NCBI GenBank assembly: GCA_041277045.1
Contig: JBGFSY010000001.1
Coordinates: forward strand, 434,001-498,000
Length of the DNA stretch: 64,000 bases
DNA from: Reddybacter sp041277045
GTDB taxonomy: Bacteria > Pseudomonadota > Gammaproteobacteria > Pseudomonadales > Porticoccaceae
Direction: 5' to 3'
Numbering within the stretch: position 1 is the first letter of the stretch; each line of letters opens with the position of its first letter. This document shows, in pieces, positions 1-8,649 of the stretch. Below the pieces are notes generated by a model. The model saw only the letters and a list, made by a program, of their open reading frames with translations, did not search any database and was not told the origin of the DNA. A program made the position numbers and the translations under genes.

Positions 1-2172
1 GACGTTGTTATGGGGGATTAGCACGCCTTGCTCGCCACTCAAACCACGGGCATTACAGATGTCAAAAAAGCCTTCGATTTTTTCATTTACACCACCGATC
101 ACCTGCGCCTGCCCCCGCTGATTCATTGAACCGGTAATGGCAAAGCACTGCTTTATGGGTGCATCGCTAAGCGAGGAAAGCAGTACGCTAAGCTCGGCCA
201 GCGAGGCACTATCGCCGTCGATGCCGCCGTAGTTTTGCTCAAAGGCAAGACTGGCGGTGAGTGATAACGGCGCCTTTTGCCCGTAGCGGGCACCCAAAAA
301 GCTGATCAATATAAACACACCTTTGGTGTGGACGGGGCTGCCCATATCCGCTTCACGGGCAATGTCGATAAGCTTGCCGTCACCCAGGCGGGTGGTGGCG
401 GTAATACGCGAGGGCTGGCCAAAACTGAAATTGCCCATTTGTAATACCGAGAGCCCATTGACCTGCCCCACCACTTCACCGTCGGTGGCGATCATTATTT
501 GCTCGCGCAAAATGCCTTCGTGCACCTGGTCGCGCACCCGATCGACGCGATTAGTTTGGGTTTCGATAACCTTGCGTACATCTTCTTCGCTGACCACTTT
601 TCGCCCGGCTTCGTTGGCCCAGTAACTGGCCTCGCCGAGCATGTCGGCAATGCTGCGCATGTGGGTCGATAGTTTTTTTGAGTCATTCACCAAGCGCATG
701 CTTTGCTGAATGACAGCGGCCACGGCGCTGCAATCAAAGGGCAGCAGGTCTTTGTCAGCGACCATGGTGGCAATCATTCGGGCGTAGAGCATGTCGTTTT
801 TCGGGCTACGTTCCAGCCCCGCGTCAAAGTCTGCGGGGACTTTAAATAACTCGGCAAAGTCGGGGTCGTAGGCGTGCAGCATGTAATAAAGCATGCGGTC
901 ACCGAGTAGTACGACTTTCAAATCGAGGGGAATGGGTTCGGGCTCGAGCGAGACCGTACTACCGATACTGAGGACTTGCTCAAGAGATTCAATACGCAGC
1001 TCACGGGAATACAGCGCCTGCTTAAGGCCCTCCCAGGCATAGGGCTGCATCAGTAATTTTCGCGCCTCAAGAATCAAATAACCGCCATTGGCTTTGTGCA
1101 GGGCACCGGGTTTTACCAGGGTAAAATCCGTCGTCAAGACGCCCATAAAGGCTTTATTTTCAATCCGGCCCAGCAAGTTGCCGTAACTGGGGTGTTCTTC
1201 AAAAACGACCGGCACACCCTCGGCCCGAGCTTGGTCGAGCATCAGGTTGACCTCGTAACGACTGAGGCTGTCTTGGGCGTTAAACATCATCATTTGCTGT
1301 TGCTGGCCACTGTCGGGACGAAACGCAACGGCGTTGTCAATAATATCGGCTTGCACATCACTGAGGTAGTCGAGTATTTGTGGCAGGTCGGCATATTTTG
1401 CGCTTAAGGCCTCCATATAAAGGCCGACGGCCTCCATGGTGACTTCGTTGTTCAGCTTCCGGAAGCGCTCCCCAGCCTCTTTGCGCCAGGCGGGAATTTG
1501 CTTGGTAACAATATTGCGCAGCTCTGCGCGCAGACCCGCAATATCTTTTTCAATACGATCCTGCTCATCCTTGTCGAGTTTTTCAAAAACCTCTGGCGTC
1601 AGCTCTTCGTCATCGATAATGGGAATAAACGAAAACTCCCCCGGCGCCTGATAAACCTTGATGCTTTTTTCATGGGCCAGCTCATGCAGAGCGCGAAAAG
1701 CGGTTTCCTGATGCTTTTGCAACTCGGCCTGAATCTGCTGCGCCCGCGCCTTGTATTCATCGCTATCAAAAGCAGTGGGGATGGCATCCTGCAGGTCCTC
1801 AACCAGGCGACGCATATCATTGCGCAGCACACTGCCCCGACCCGGTGGTAATTCCAGTAAAGTCGGTTTGGTGGCATCATCAAAATTATTAACGTAGCAC
1901 CAGTCAGAGGGAACCGCACCCTTGCTGGCAATGTCCTGCAGATAATGATTAATCGCGGTAAATTTGCCGGTGCCGGGAGGGCCTAAAACAAAGAGGTTAT
2001 AACCCTCGTTCTGCATACCCACACCAAAGCGAATAGCCTCTAGCGCCCTGTCCTGTCCGATGATTTCGCTCAAGGGTTCGAGTTCACTAGTGGTCTTAAA
2101 ATCGAACTGCTCTGCTCCGCAACAGCGGGGGAAGTCTTCTGCTTTTAATGGCGCCACAGTATTATTGCTCAT
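1..2172 (-). CDS. Lon-like ATP-dependent protease, 3' end outside window
   Basis: Partial gene: 724 codons from the ATG at 2172 run off the left edge. It encodes a self-compartmentalised AAA+ protease of the single-chain LonB/YcbZ type, expected to degrade cytoplasmic proteins. Near residue 55 is a Walker A motif (GPPGTGK), followed by a long helical insert rich in charged residues (about residues 110-220) and the remainder of the AAA module. The C-terminal S16 peptidase domain shows the catalytic serine in GDSASLAE and the catalytic lysine in GVNEKIEGFFD, so the active dyad is present although the last part is missing. It is the last gene seen on this strand. Family assignment is firm; which Lon paralogue it is cannot be settled here. 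Confidence 0.93.
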   Translation of the reverse strand, partial: MSNNTVAPLKAEDFPRCCGAEQFDFKTTSELEPLSEIIGQDRALEAIRFGVGMQNEGYNLFVLGPPGTGKFTAINHYLQDIASKGAVPSDWCYVNNFDDATKPTLLELPPGRGSVLRNDMRRLVEDLQDAIPTAFDSDEYKARAQQIQAELQKHQETAFRALHELAHEKSIKVYQAPGEFSFIPIIDDEELTPEVFEKLDKDEQDRIEKDIAGLRAELRNIVTKQIPAWRKEAGERFRKLNNEVTMEAVGLYMEALSAKYADLPQILDYLSDVQADIIDNAVAFRPDSGQQQQMMMFNAQDSLSRYEVNLMLDQARAEGVPVVFEEHPSYGNLLGRIENKAFMGVLTTDFTLVKPGALHKANGGYLILEARKLLMQPYAWEGLKQALYSRELRIESLEQVLSIGSTVSLEPEPIPLDLKVVLLGDRMLYYMLHAYDPDFAELFKVPADFDAGLERSPKNDMLYARMIATMVADKDLLPFDCSAVAAVIQQSMRLVNDSKKLSTHMRSIADMLGEASYWANEAGRKVVSEEDVRKVIETQTNRVDRVRDQVHEGILREQIMIATDGEVVGQVNGLSVLQMGNFSFGQPSRITATTRLGDGKLIDIAREADMGSPVHTKGVFILISFLGARYGQKAPLSLTASLAFEQNYGGIDGDSASLAELSVLLSSLSDAPIKQCFAITGSMNQRGQAQVIGGVNEKIEGFFDICNARGLSGEQGVLIPHNNV

Positions 2173-2315
2173 CAACGGGTCTGTCCCTGAATGAATACCC
2201 ACAACAATTTGTTACTACCGTTTAGATAACCATAGCAAACTTTTTCGTGGTTTTATTCCAGCAACAAGCTCTTAATTGTGGCCGATCAATCCGCTAGCAC
2301 TAGAAAACTGACTAC

Positions 2316-2963
2316 TCAGGAAAACAGGCGACGCAACCAACCGCCTTCAAGACGTTTTTTACAGGAGCTGTACTGAGCACTATAGGTTTTTGAACGACGC
2401 TCTACTTTTCGTGCAACGCCTTTTAACCAGGATTTCTTTTTATACGAGCCCCGGGCATAGCCGCCGTGGCCTTCATGGTAATTCAGGTATTGATTGTAGG
2501 CATCCCACTTGGAAACACCATTGCGCTTCTGGCTTTTGTCCATGTACCAAAATACAAAATCAATAGCGTCACCAAAATCGTCTCTATCGCTAAACATTGA
2601 TCCGGCATCTTTTTGGTAGTCAGCCCAGGTGCCGGTTTTCACCTGAGCATAACCATAGGCCGAGCTGGCTCTACCGTAGGGAATAATCCACAAAAAATAA
2701 CGCATCGGTGGCCTTGCATCGTGCCTAAATCCCGACTCCTGATACATAATCGCCATCGGTACAGTAACCGGGCCGCCCCAACGCTTGCTTGCCGATCTGG
2801 CCGCTTTATACCAACTGCGCTTCTCGGTAAATATGTTGCAAATATTATTGGGTTTAGCCGGTGGCGAGGCGCAACCTAGCATCAACAACGCAAACACCGC
2901 TAGCAACGTAAAGCTCAGCGCTTTTAAAATTCTCGCTGGTATTAATTGCTCTAAGCTCGACAT
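2316..2963 (-). CDS. Lipoprotein with lytic transglycosylase (SLT) fold
   Basis: Likely an outer-membrane-anchored peptidoglycan-cleaving lytic transglycosylase. The 215-residue product starts at ATG 2963, chosen over the GTG at 2969 because AAGG lies 6 bases upstream. A hydrophobic signal ends in a lipobox (LMLGC, Cys about residue 31). After it come the SLT-type features MAIMYQESGF (presumed catalytic Glu), SSAYGYAQV and a late YLNYHEGHGGYARG segment. The C-terminus is strongly basic with paired cysteines. Genes of this type are common single-domain lipoproteins in gammaproteobacteria. The transglycosylase assignment comes from these motifs; substrate and physiological role are inferred. 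Confidence 0.8.
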   Translation of the reverse strand: MSSLEQLIPARILKALSFTLLAVFALLMLGCASPPAKPNNICNIFTEKRSWYKAARSASKRWGGPVTVPMAIMYQESGFRHDARPPMRYFLWIIPYGRASSAYGYAQVKTGTWADYQKDAGSMFSDRDDFGDAIDFVFWYMDKSQKRNGVSKWDAYNQYLNYHEGHGGYARGSYKKKSWLKGVARKVERRSKTYSAQYSSCKKRLEGGWLRRLFS

Positions 2964-3013
2964 AAACACCTTATTTTAATTATTCATAATTAAATCAGGA
3001 ATGGGGCGCAGGT

Positions 3014-3304
3014 TTATTTTTCGTTCTGCCTGGCATTAAATTTTTCAAGTTGCTCAGGTGTTGCTGGCGTTTGGTATTTATCTTTCCACTCGCTGTAGGG
3101 CATGCCATAGACATTGGTGCGGGCAGCTTCATAGTCGATGCTTTCGCCGCGTTCCTCAGCTTCAGCGACATACCATTTTGACAAACAGTTACGACAAAAA
3201 GCGGCGAGATTCATTAACTCAATATTCTGCACTTCTTTATGTTCGTCTAAATGTTTTAACAAACGACGAAAGACGGCGGCTTCAATTTCTGTTTCTTTAC
3301 TCAT
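3014..3304 (-). CDS. DUF1244 family protein
   Basis: Small 96-residue cytoplasmic protein recognised by the DUF1244 core: FRRLLKHLDEHKEVQNIELM followed by NLAAFCRNCLSKWY with its CRNC pair and then the conserved GMPYSEWK. The fold is expected to be all helical. No biochemical function is established for the family. Its ATG sits inside the lipA stop (TAATG at 3302-3306), so it is probably translated by coupling from lipA. The conserved CxxC-like pair could bind metal or be redox active, but that is inference. Confidence 0.88.
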   Translation of the reverse strand: MSKETEIEAAVFRRLLKHLDEHKEVQNIELMNLAAFCRNCLSKWYVAEAEERGESIDYEAARTNVYGMPYSEWKDKYQTPATPEQLEKFNARQNEK

Positions 3305-4314
3305 TATTTCACTTCCTCTCCGTGTGCCTGCTTGTCCGCATGATACGAGGAGCGCACCAGCGGGCCAGAGGCAATATGCTTAAAACCGATGGACTCGGCG
3401 TAATCTCTATATTCCTTAAATTCGTCGGGGTGAACAAAGCGCTCCACCGGCAAATGATTTTTTGAAGGCTGTAAATACTGCCCCACCGTGAGCATTTCAA
3501 CATCGTGGGCGCGTAACTCATCGAGAGTGGCAAGCAGCTCTTCTTTCGTTTCACCTAAACCCACCATCAAGCCCGACTTTGTCGGCACTCCCGCATTCCG
3601 TGCTTTATATTGTTGCAGCAGTTTTAGCGACCAGGCGTAATTGGCACCGGGACGAGCCTGGCGGTAAAGACGAGGCACGGTTTCGATATTGTGATTAAAC
3701 ACATCGGGGGGCGTGGCACTGAGAATATCGAGGGCGGGTTCCATCCGACCGCGAAAATCCGGCACCAGTACTTCGATCTCCAAGGCCGGATTGAGTAAGC
3801 GGGTCTCGCGTATACAGTCGGCAAAATGCTGGGCACCGCCATCGCGCAAGTCGTCTCTATCAACCGATGTAATCACCACGTATTTAAGCTGCATTTCGGC
3901 AATGGCCTGGGCCAGGTGTGCCGGCTCTTCCACATCAAGCGGGTTTGGCTTACCGTGGCCAACATCGCAAAAGGGGCAGCGACGAGTACATATCTCACCC
4001 ATAATCATAAAGGTCGCAGTACCGCCACTAAAGCATTCGCTGAGATTAGGGCAGGCCGCTTCTTCGCAAACAGTGGAGAGTTTATTTTTGCGCAAGATTT
4101 TTTTTATGCGCGCCACATCGGGCGAGCTCGAAAGGCGGATTTTCAGCCACGGCGGTTTGCGTAGATAGGTCTCGGTGGGAATCACTTTAACGGGAATGCG
4201 CTCAACCTTGTCGGCGCTGCGCAGTTTCTCGCCCTGGCGCAACCGCCGGGTACGTTTTACCGGATCATTACCTGTCGCACCGGCATTGGAATCGTCGCTA
4301 GAATTACCGTCCAT
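3304..4314 (-). CDS. lipA: Lipoyl synthase LipA
   Basis: Radical-SAM enzyme that inserts two sulfur atoms into octanoyl chains on the E2 subunits and on GcvH, completing lipoate assembly in the cytosol. The 336-residue product has both cluster-binding motifs of the family: the auxiliary-cluster set CEEAACPNLSEC near residues 83-94 and the radical-SAM set CTRRCPFCD near 110-118. The C-terminal RSSYHAD carries the conserved serine ligand region. Residues 1-50 form a charged, low-complexity leader that is usual for proteobacterial LipA. It lies 17 bases downstream of lipB and overlaps the DUF1244 gene, so the three form one operon. Identification is certain. Confidence 0.98.
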   Translation of the reverse strand: MDGNSSDDSNAGATGNDPVKRTRRLRQGEKLRSADKVERIPVKVIPTETYLRKPPWLKIRLSSSPDVARIKKILRKNKLSTVCEEAACPNLSECFSGGTATFMIMGEICTRRCPFCDVGHGKPNPLDVEEPAHLAQAIAEMQLKYVVITSVDRDDLRDGGAQHFADCIRETRLLNPALEIEVLVPDFRGRMEPALDILSATPPDVFNHNIETVPRLYRQARPGANYAWSLKLLQQYKARNAGVPTKSGLMVGLGETKEELLATLDELRAHDVEMLTVGQYLQPSKNHLPVERFVHPDEFKEYRDYAESIGFKHIASGPLVRSSYHADKQAHGEEVK

Positions 4315-4331
4315 TTATTTCGCCTAAACCG

Positions 4332-5027
4332 TTAATACGCCCAATTCTGATATTGCCATTCCCGTTTTTTCAGGCCAAGTCGCTCTACCCGCCTGGCCCC
4401 GAAACGTTGTACCAATTCGTTAATCAATTGCTTTTCTAAGGTCTGCCATGTCGGCATAGCACTGCTCGACAATAAATCTTTAAGTCGTGTCATTTGTAAG
4501 CCCTGATAACCGCAGGGGTTGATACGCTGAAACGGCTCCAGCTCAACATCAACATTTAAGGCCAAACCGTGATAACTGCGACCATGCCGAATACGCAAAC
4601 CCAGCGAGGCAATTTTGGCAGCGCCAACATACACGCCCGGTGCTTTGTCACGGGTTTCAGCTTCAATTCCATAGTGCGCCAACAGCGCTTTTAAACTCAG
4701 TTCTATCGCGCAAACCAGCTCACGTACGTTGAGCCCGGCTCGCTTTAAATCAATCAGGGTGTAAACCACCATCTGCCCGGGGCCGTGATAGGTCACCTGA
4801 CCACCACGGTCAACTTTTAGCACGGGAATATCACCGGGCATTAATAGATGCTCGGCTTTACCCGCCTGCCCCTGTGTAAATACCGAGGGATGCTGAACCA
4901 CCCAGAGCTGGTCGGGGGATTTATCAGTGCGCGATTCAGTGTAGTCTTTCATCGCCGCAAACACCTGCTCATAGGGCTGCAGGCCAAGCTGACAAACAGC
5001 GATAGACGTTTCAGGTAACGCTGACAT
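4332..5027 (-). CDS. lipB: Octanoyltransferase LipB
   Basis: Transfers octanoate from octanoyl-ACP to lipoyl domains, giving the substrate of LipA. Family signatures visible: QHPSVFTQGQAGK, then RGGQVTYHGPGQ (the conserved GGxxTYHGPGQ), later KIASLGLRIRHGRSYHG with the catalytic lysine, and NPCGYQG with the catalytic cysteine. The start at ATG 5027 gives 231 residues and places GAGG just upstream; an upstream in-frame GTG at 5036 would add only three residues. It is followed at 17 bases by lipA and preceded by ybeD, the classic order. Confidence 0.97.
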   Translation of the reverse strand: MSALPETSIAVCQLGLQPYEQVFAAMKDYTESRTDKSPDQLWVVQHPSVFTQGQAGKAEHLLMPGDIPVLKVDRGGQVTYHGPGQMVVYTLIDLKRAGLNVRELVCAIELSLKALLAHYGIEAETRDKAPGVYVGAAKIASLGLRIRHGRSYHGLALNVDVELEPFQRINPCGYQGLQMTRLKDLLSSSAMPTWQTLEKQLINELVQRFGARRVERLGLKKREWQYQNWAY

Positions 5028-5048
5028 AAGCCTCACTCGCCGACATAG

Positions 5049-5318
5049 CTACAGTACCATCCGCACTCGGGAGCTAGTTTTTAGGTCGATAAAAATAGCG
5101 TCTAATTGATCCTTGCCGGTGGCGGTAATAGTGACCGTCACTGATTGATAAGTGGCTTTTCGACTATCGCGAATGGTCACTTTTGCCTGATCGAAACCCG
5201 GCGCGTGTCGCTCCATCACGGTGAACACATGCTCGCGAAACTCTTCGCAGGTTTCACCCATGACCTTGATTGGGTAGTCACAGGGAAACTCAATAAGCGG
5301 CGCTTCGGGCTCAGTCAT
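5049..5318 (-). CDS. ybeD: DUF493 / YbeD family protein
   Basis: An 89-residue protein of the YbeD family, a small alpha/beta ACT-like fold found between dacA and lipB in many gammaproteobacteria. The recognisable core is LIEFPCDYPIKVMG at the N-terminus, the middle VTIRDSRKATYQSVTVTI and a C-terminal stretch ending SSRVRMVL. The function is not known; because of its constant position beside lipB a regulatory role in lipoate or cell-wall metabolism is often supposed. Gaps of 22-32 bases on either side suggest co-transcription with dacA, lipB and lipA. Confidence 0.93.
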   Translation of the reverse strand: MTEPEAPLIEFPCDYPIKVMGETCEEFREHVFTVMERHAPGFDQAKVTIRDSRKATYQSVTVTITATGKDQLDAIFIDLKTSSRVRMVL

Positions 5319-5349
5319 AGCAACCTCATAGGCTTGATCTCGTGCTCTT

Positions 5350-6510
5350 TCATAGCAGACTCATCACAAACTGTACCAGCCTGTCCCACAGGCGCGAGAA
5401 AAAACCCGCCTCGGCAATAGGCTGAGCAGCAACCAATTTCTCATCAGCCAGAACATCACCTTTATACGTGACGACCAAACGACCCAGCTCTTGCTGTTGA
5501 GTCAGCGGGGCTTCGAGTGTAGCGTCGACATGAATATTACTTTCGAGCTGGGCTCTGGCACCACGCGGGAAGGTTAAAAACACATCCTCAGCCAGTACTA
5601 AATCAACACTATCTTCTTTGCCGAACCAGACGCGATTGTTCGCTTGCAGTACATCACCCGCGCCAAAGACTTTAGCGGTTTCAAAATAGCGGAAGCCATA
5701 GGTGAGTAATTTTTGCGATTCCTGAGCTCTCGCCTCTTCGCTGTGCGTACCCATCACCACCGAGATCAAACGCATACCATTGCGTTCGGCAGAGGCCACC
5801 AGACAATAGCCCGCCTCCTCTGTGTGACCGGTTTTCATACCATCGACGGACTTATCACGCCACAATAAGCGGTTGCGGTTAGGTTGTTTAATGCCGTTAT
5901 ATTCATAATATTTTTCTGAATACAGCGCGTAGTGATCGGGATGTTCGATAATCAAAGCCTGGGCCAACAAGGATAAATCGCGGGCGGTGGTGATATGCCC
6001 CTCGGCAGGCCATCCGGTGGCATTCACAAAGTAGCTACTGCTCATACCCAACAATACGGCCTGCTGATTCATCACATCGGCAAAGGCGCTTTCACTACCC
6101 GCTAAAAACTCTGCCACCGCCACGGTGGCGTCGTTGCCCGACTGAACGATAATGCCTTTCAGCAAGTCACCGAGGAGAACCTCCGTGCCTTCGCGCACGA
6201 ACATTTTAGAGCCACCCATCTTCCAGGCAGTAACACTGATGGGCACTTTATCAGCCTTGGTAAATTTACCGCCGGCCATTTCGCCCGCCACCACATAAGA
6301 GCTCATCATTTTGGTCAAGCTGGCAGGTGGCAATTGTAAGTCGGCATTTTCCTCAACGAGTACCCGCCCGGTATTAGCGTCAATGAGTATCCACGACTTC
6401 GCTGCCAGTTGCGGTGACGCCGGAATCAAGGTCTGAGCCTGCGCGCTCGCGACGATGCTAGCAACGATGAAAAACAGCGAAATAAGCTGTGCAGAAAGTG
6501 GTTTCAACAT
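5350..6510 (-). CDS. dacA: D-alanyl-D-alanine carboxypeptidase (PBP5/6 type)
   Basis: Periplasmic DD-carboxypeptidase that trims the terminal D-Ala of peptidoglycan pentapeptides. All three penicillin-binding motifs are visible: ASLTKMM (SxxK nucleophile), QSGNDA (SxN) and DGMKTGHTEEAGYC (KTG). It begins with a signal peptide ending near SAQAQ, has the PBP5-type C-terminal beta domain (AQLESNIHVDATLEAPLTQQ), and ends in an amphipathic tail (FFSRLWDRLVQFVMSLL) that anchors it to the inner membrane. ATG 6510 was chosen because AAGG lies about 9 bases upstream and it gives a compact signal peptide; an in-frame ATG at 6531 is the alternative. Confidence 0.95.
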   Translation of the reverse strand: MLKPLSAQLISLFFIVASIVASAQAQTLIPASPQLAAKSWILIDANTGRVLVEENADLQLPPASLTKMMSSYVVAGEMAGGKFTKADKVPISVTAWKMGGSKMFVREGTEVLLGDLLKGIIVQSGNDATVAVAEFLAGSESAFADVMNQQAVLLGMSSSYFVNATGWPAEGHITTARDLSLLAQALIIEHPDHYALYSEKYYEYNGIKQPNRNRLLWRDKSVDGMKTGHTEEAGYCLVASAERNGMRLISVVMGTHSEEARAQESQKLLTYGFRYFETAKVFGAGDVLQANNRVWFGKEDSVDLVLAEDVFLTFPRGARAQLESNIHVDATLEAPLTQQQELGRLVVTYKGDVLADEKLVAAQPIAEAGFFSRLWDRLVQFVMSLL

Positions 6511-6659
6511 AATCATCAACCTTGTGTTCATATGATACGGACTATCGTGTAACCGGGTTTAAATCAGAGTTAGTTACGTCGTCGTGAATTAAATACGGGG
6601 CGCATAATAGCATGGCCAAACATGCCGCTTCGCTAGCAGAACGATTAAAGCAACAGCGA

Positions 6660-7646
6660 CTAAATATCTCGGACAGCATTAACCACAAAAGGTTTATACC
6701 GCCCCTGTGCAATCAACCGCTCTCGCAACGCGATCATTTGCAGCTGGTCGACTATGGGGCCAATCCAGACTTTAAAAACAGGTGTTTTGATCTCGCCAAA
6801 ACGCCGCACCGAAACAGGGTAAGTTGTAATTACCGACAGTTGCTCTTGCAGTTGTTTTGCCGAATTCTTCGAACTATAAACACCCACCTGTAAGAAGGGT
6901 TGGGCAAACCGTTTTTTAGCGACAACAGGTACTCCAGCAACGGGCACCAAAGGGACGACTGACGAGGCTGTGAGCAAAGACTGGGCTTGCTCCGGCTTAT
7001 TGACCTGCTCACTCAAGGTGGGCACTGACACGCTGTTACGCTGGAAATTAGCCGGGTCTATAGCATCGACTCTGACTCGCGCCGTTCCATGCTGGTGATA
7101 ACCGAGTTTTTTAGCGCCCGCATATGACAAGTCAATAATACGTCCGCCGTGGAAGGGGCCTCGATCATTAACACGCACAATAATCTGTCGGCCATTGGTC
7201 AAATTGGTGACGCGTACGTAGGCGGGAATGGGCAGGGTTTTATGGGCCGCCGTCATACCGTACATGCTGTAGGTTTCACCATTCGATGTTTTGCGCCCAT
7301 GAAACTTACTGCCATACCATGAGGCCATACCCTCTTCACTGTAACCCTTTGCAGAAGGCATTAATTGATAGGTAACGCCATTCACGGTGTAGGGGTTTTT
7401 ATTGCCCGCAATAGTGATCGGGTCAACTCTAGGAACCGCATCGGCGAGCTGGCTAACATCAACCTCATGGCCAGGGCCGCTGTCTTTTTGCCGCGCAAAA
7501 GAGTCACCACTCTGGCAGCCACCCAAGCTCGCGAGTAACAACACACCCACCATCAACGCCGCCGCTAAAGCAACTGCTCTTGAGAACCGTACACTACTGC
7601 TATTAACCAAATTGCCTACACTACCTGGGTACAAAACTTCAGCCAC
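6660..7646 (-). CDS. rlpA: RlpA septal-ring lytic transglycosylase lipoprotein
   Basis: Outer-membrane lipoprotein that cleaves glycan strands lacking stem peptides. A hydrophobic signal ends in a lipobox (LGGC, about residue 44). The double-psi beta-barrel domain follows with GMASWYGSKFHGRKTSNGE and VRVNDRGPFHGGRIIDLS, including the conserved aspartate. The last 80 residues form a SPOR domain (FLQVGVYSSKNSAKQLQEQL), which targets denuded glycans at the septum. The start is a GTG at 7646 with GAGTAAG upstream, overlapping the mltB stop by 8 bases, so translation is coupled to mltB. Confidence 0.95.
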   Translation of the reverse strand: MAEVLYPGSVGNLVNSSSVRFSRAVALAAALMVGVLLLASLGGCQSGDSFARQKDSGPGHEVDVSQLADAVPRVDPITIAGNKNPYTVNGVTYQLMPSAKGYSEEGMASWYGSKFHGRKTSNGETYSMYGMTAAHKTLPIPAYVRVTNLTNGRQIIVRVNDRGPFHGGRIIDLSYAGAKKLGYHQHGTARVRVDAIDPANFQRNSVSVPTLSEQVNKPEQAQSLLTASSVVPLVPVAGVPVVAKKRFAQPFLQVGVYSSKNSAKQLQEQLSVITTYPVSVRRFGEIKTPVFKVWIGPIVDQLQMIALRERLIAQGRYKPFVVNAVRDI

Positions 7647-8649
7647 CCTTACTCATCTCCTCAGCAATTTGTTCAGCCAGCTGTGTTACCGCCATGGCAT
7701 AGCGGAAGCTGTGGTTGTAGCGCGTGATCGTGTAAAAATTTTGTAGACCTAGCCAAAACTCAACACCCGCCTGACCCTGTAGGCGCAGGGGAATCGCTTT
7801 CACATCAGAGCTCAATTCAGGCACAGGGGTAAAACCCTGTTCAGCCAGCTGCACGAGACTTAGTTTAGGCTTGACGAGCTTGTTGATTGCATCACTGCTG
7901 TAATCGGCGGTGATCCTTGCCCGTACCACCACGCCTTCACCACTCAGCCAGCCGTGGCGCACAAAATAGTTAGCCACGCTACCAATGGCATCGGCTGGGT
8001 CAGCCCAGATATCAGCCACCCCATCGTCGTTGTAATCAACCGCATAGGCACGGTAGCTGGAGGGCATAAACTGGCCATAGCCCATAGCCCCGGCATAGGA
8101 ACCCTTTAAATTAGCAGGCTCGAGCTTCTGTTCTTTAGCCAGCAGTAAAAAGTGCTCCAGCTCTTTAGTGAAGAAAGAGCTGCGTGGCGGGTAGTCAAAA
8201 GCCAGGGTTGAAAGGGCATCGACAACACGATAGCTGCCCGTGACTCTACCGTAATAGGTTTCAACACCGATAATCGCCACCACATATTCGATGGGCACAC
8301 CGTAATCGGCCTGCATTTTTTCCAGCCACGAGCGCTGCTCACGCCAAAACTGCAAACCCTGACGAATGCGTTTTTCTGTAAAAAAAATCTTGCGATAATC
8401 CTTCCACAGTTTGACCTTTTCGGCAGGCCTGCTCATGGCATCAATAATCGATTGCTTGTACTGCGCCCCAGTAAATAATGCGTCTAACTCCGCGCGATCG
8501 GCACCGTGCTCCGCAACCATCTTCTCGATAAAAGCCTGCGCTTTGGCATTACCCTCATAGCTCCTTTCAGCCCCCGCATTCACCCGTGCAACACTTGCCA
8601 GCAAGGCAATTAATACACTGATAATTCCCATTTTCATCAATAATTTCAC
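7639..8649 (-). CDS. mltB: Lytic murein transglycosylase B
   Basis: Family-3 lytic transglycosylase that cleaves the MurNAc-GlcNAc bond to give 1,6-anhydro ends. The catalytic glutamate lies in AIIGVETYYGR; the typical SAGAMGYGQFMPSSYRAYA-like segment appears as YAGAMGYGQFMPSSYRAY, followed by the DYNDDGVADIW loop that binds calcium in relatives. The N-terminus is a signal peptide without an obvious lipobox cysteine, so this copy may be a soluble periplasmic form. The start overlaps the rodA stop by 4 bases. Length, 336 residues, is normal. Confidence 0.95.
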   Translation of the reverse strand: MKLLMKMGIISVLIALLASVARVNAGAERSYEGNAKAQAFIEKMVAEHGADRAELDALFTGAQYKQSIIDAMSRPAEKVKLWKDYRKIFFTEKRIRQGLQFWREQRSWLEKMQADYGVPIEYVVAIIGVETYYGRVTGSYRVVDALSTLAFDYPPRSSFFTKELEHFLLLAKEQKLEPANLKGSYAGAMGYGQFMPSSYRAYAVDYNDDGVADIWADPADAIGSVANYFVRHGWLSGEGVVVRARITADYSSDAINKLVKPKLSLVQLAEQGFTPVPELSSDVKAIPLRLQGQAGVEFWLGLQNFYTITRYNHSFRYAMAVTQLAEQIAEEMSKGG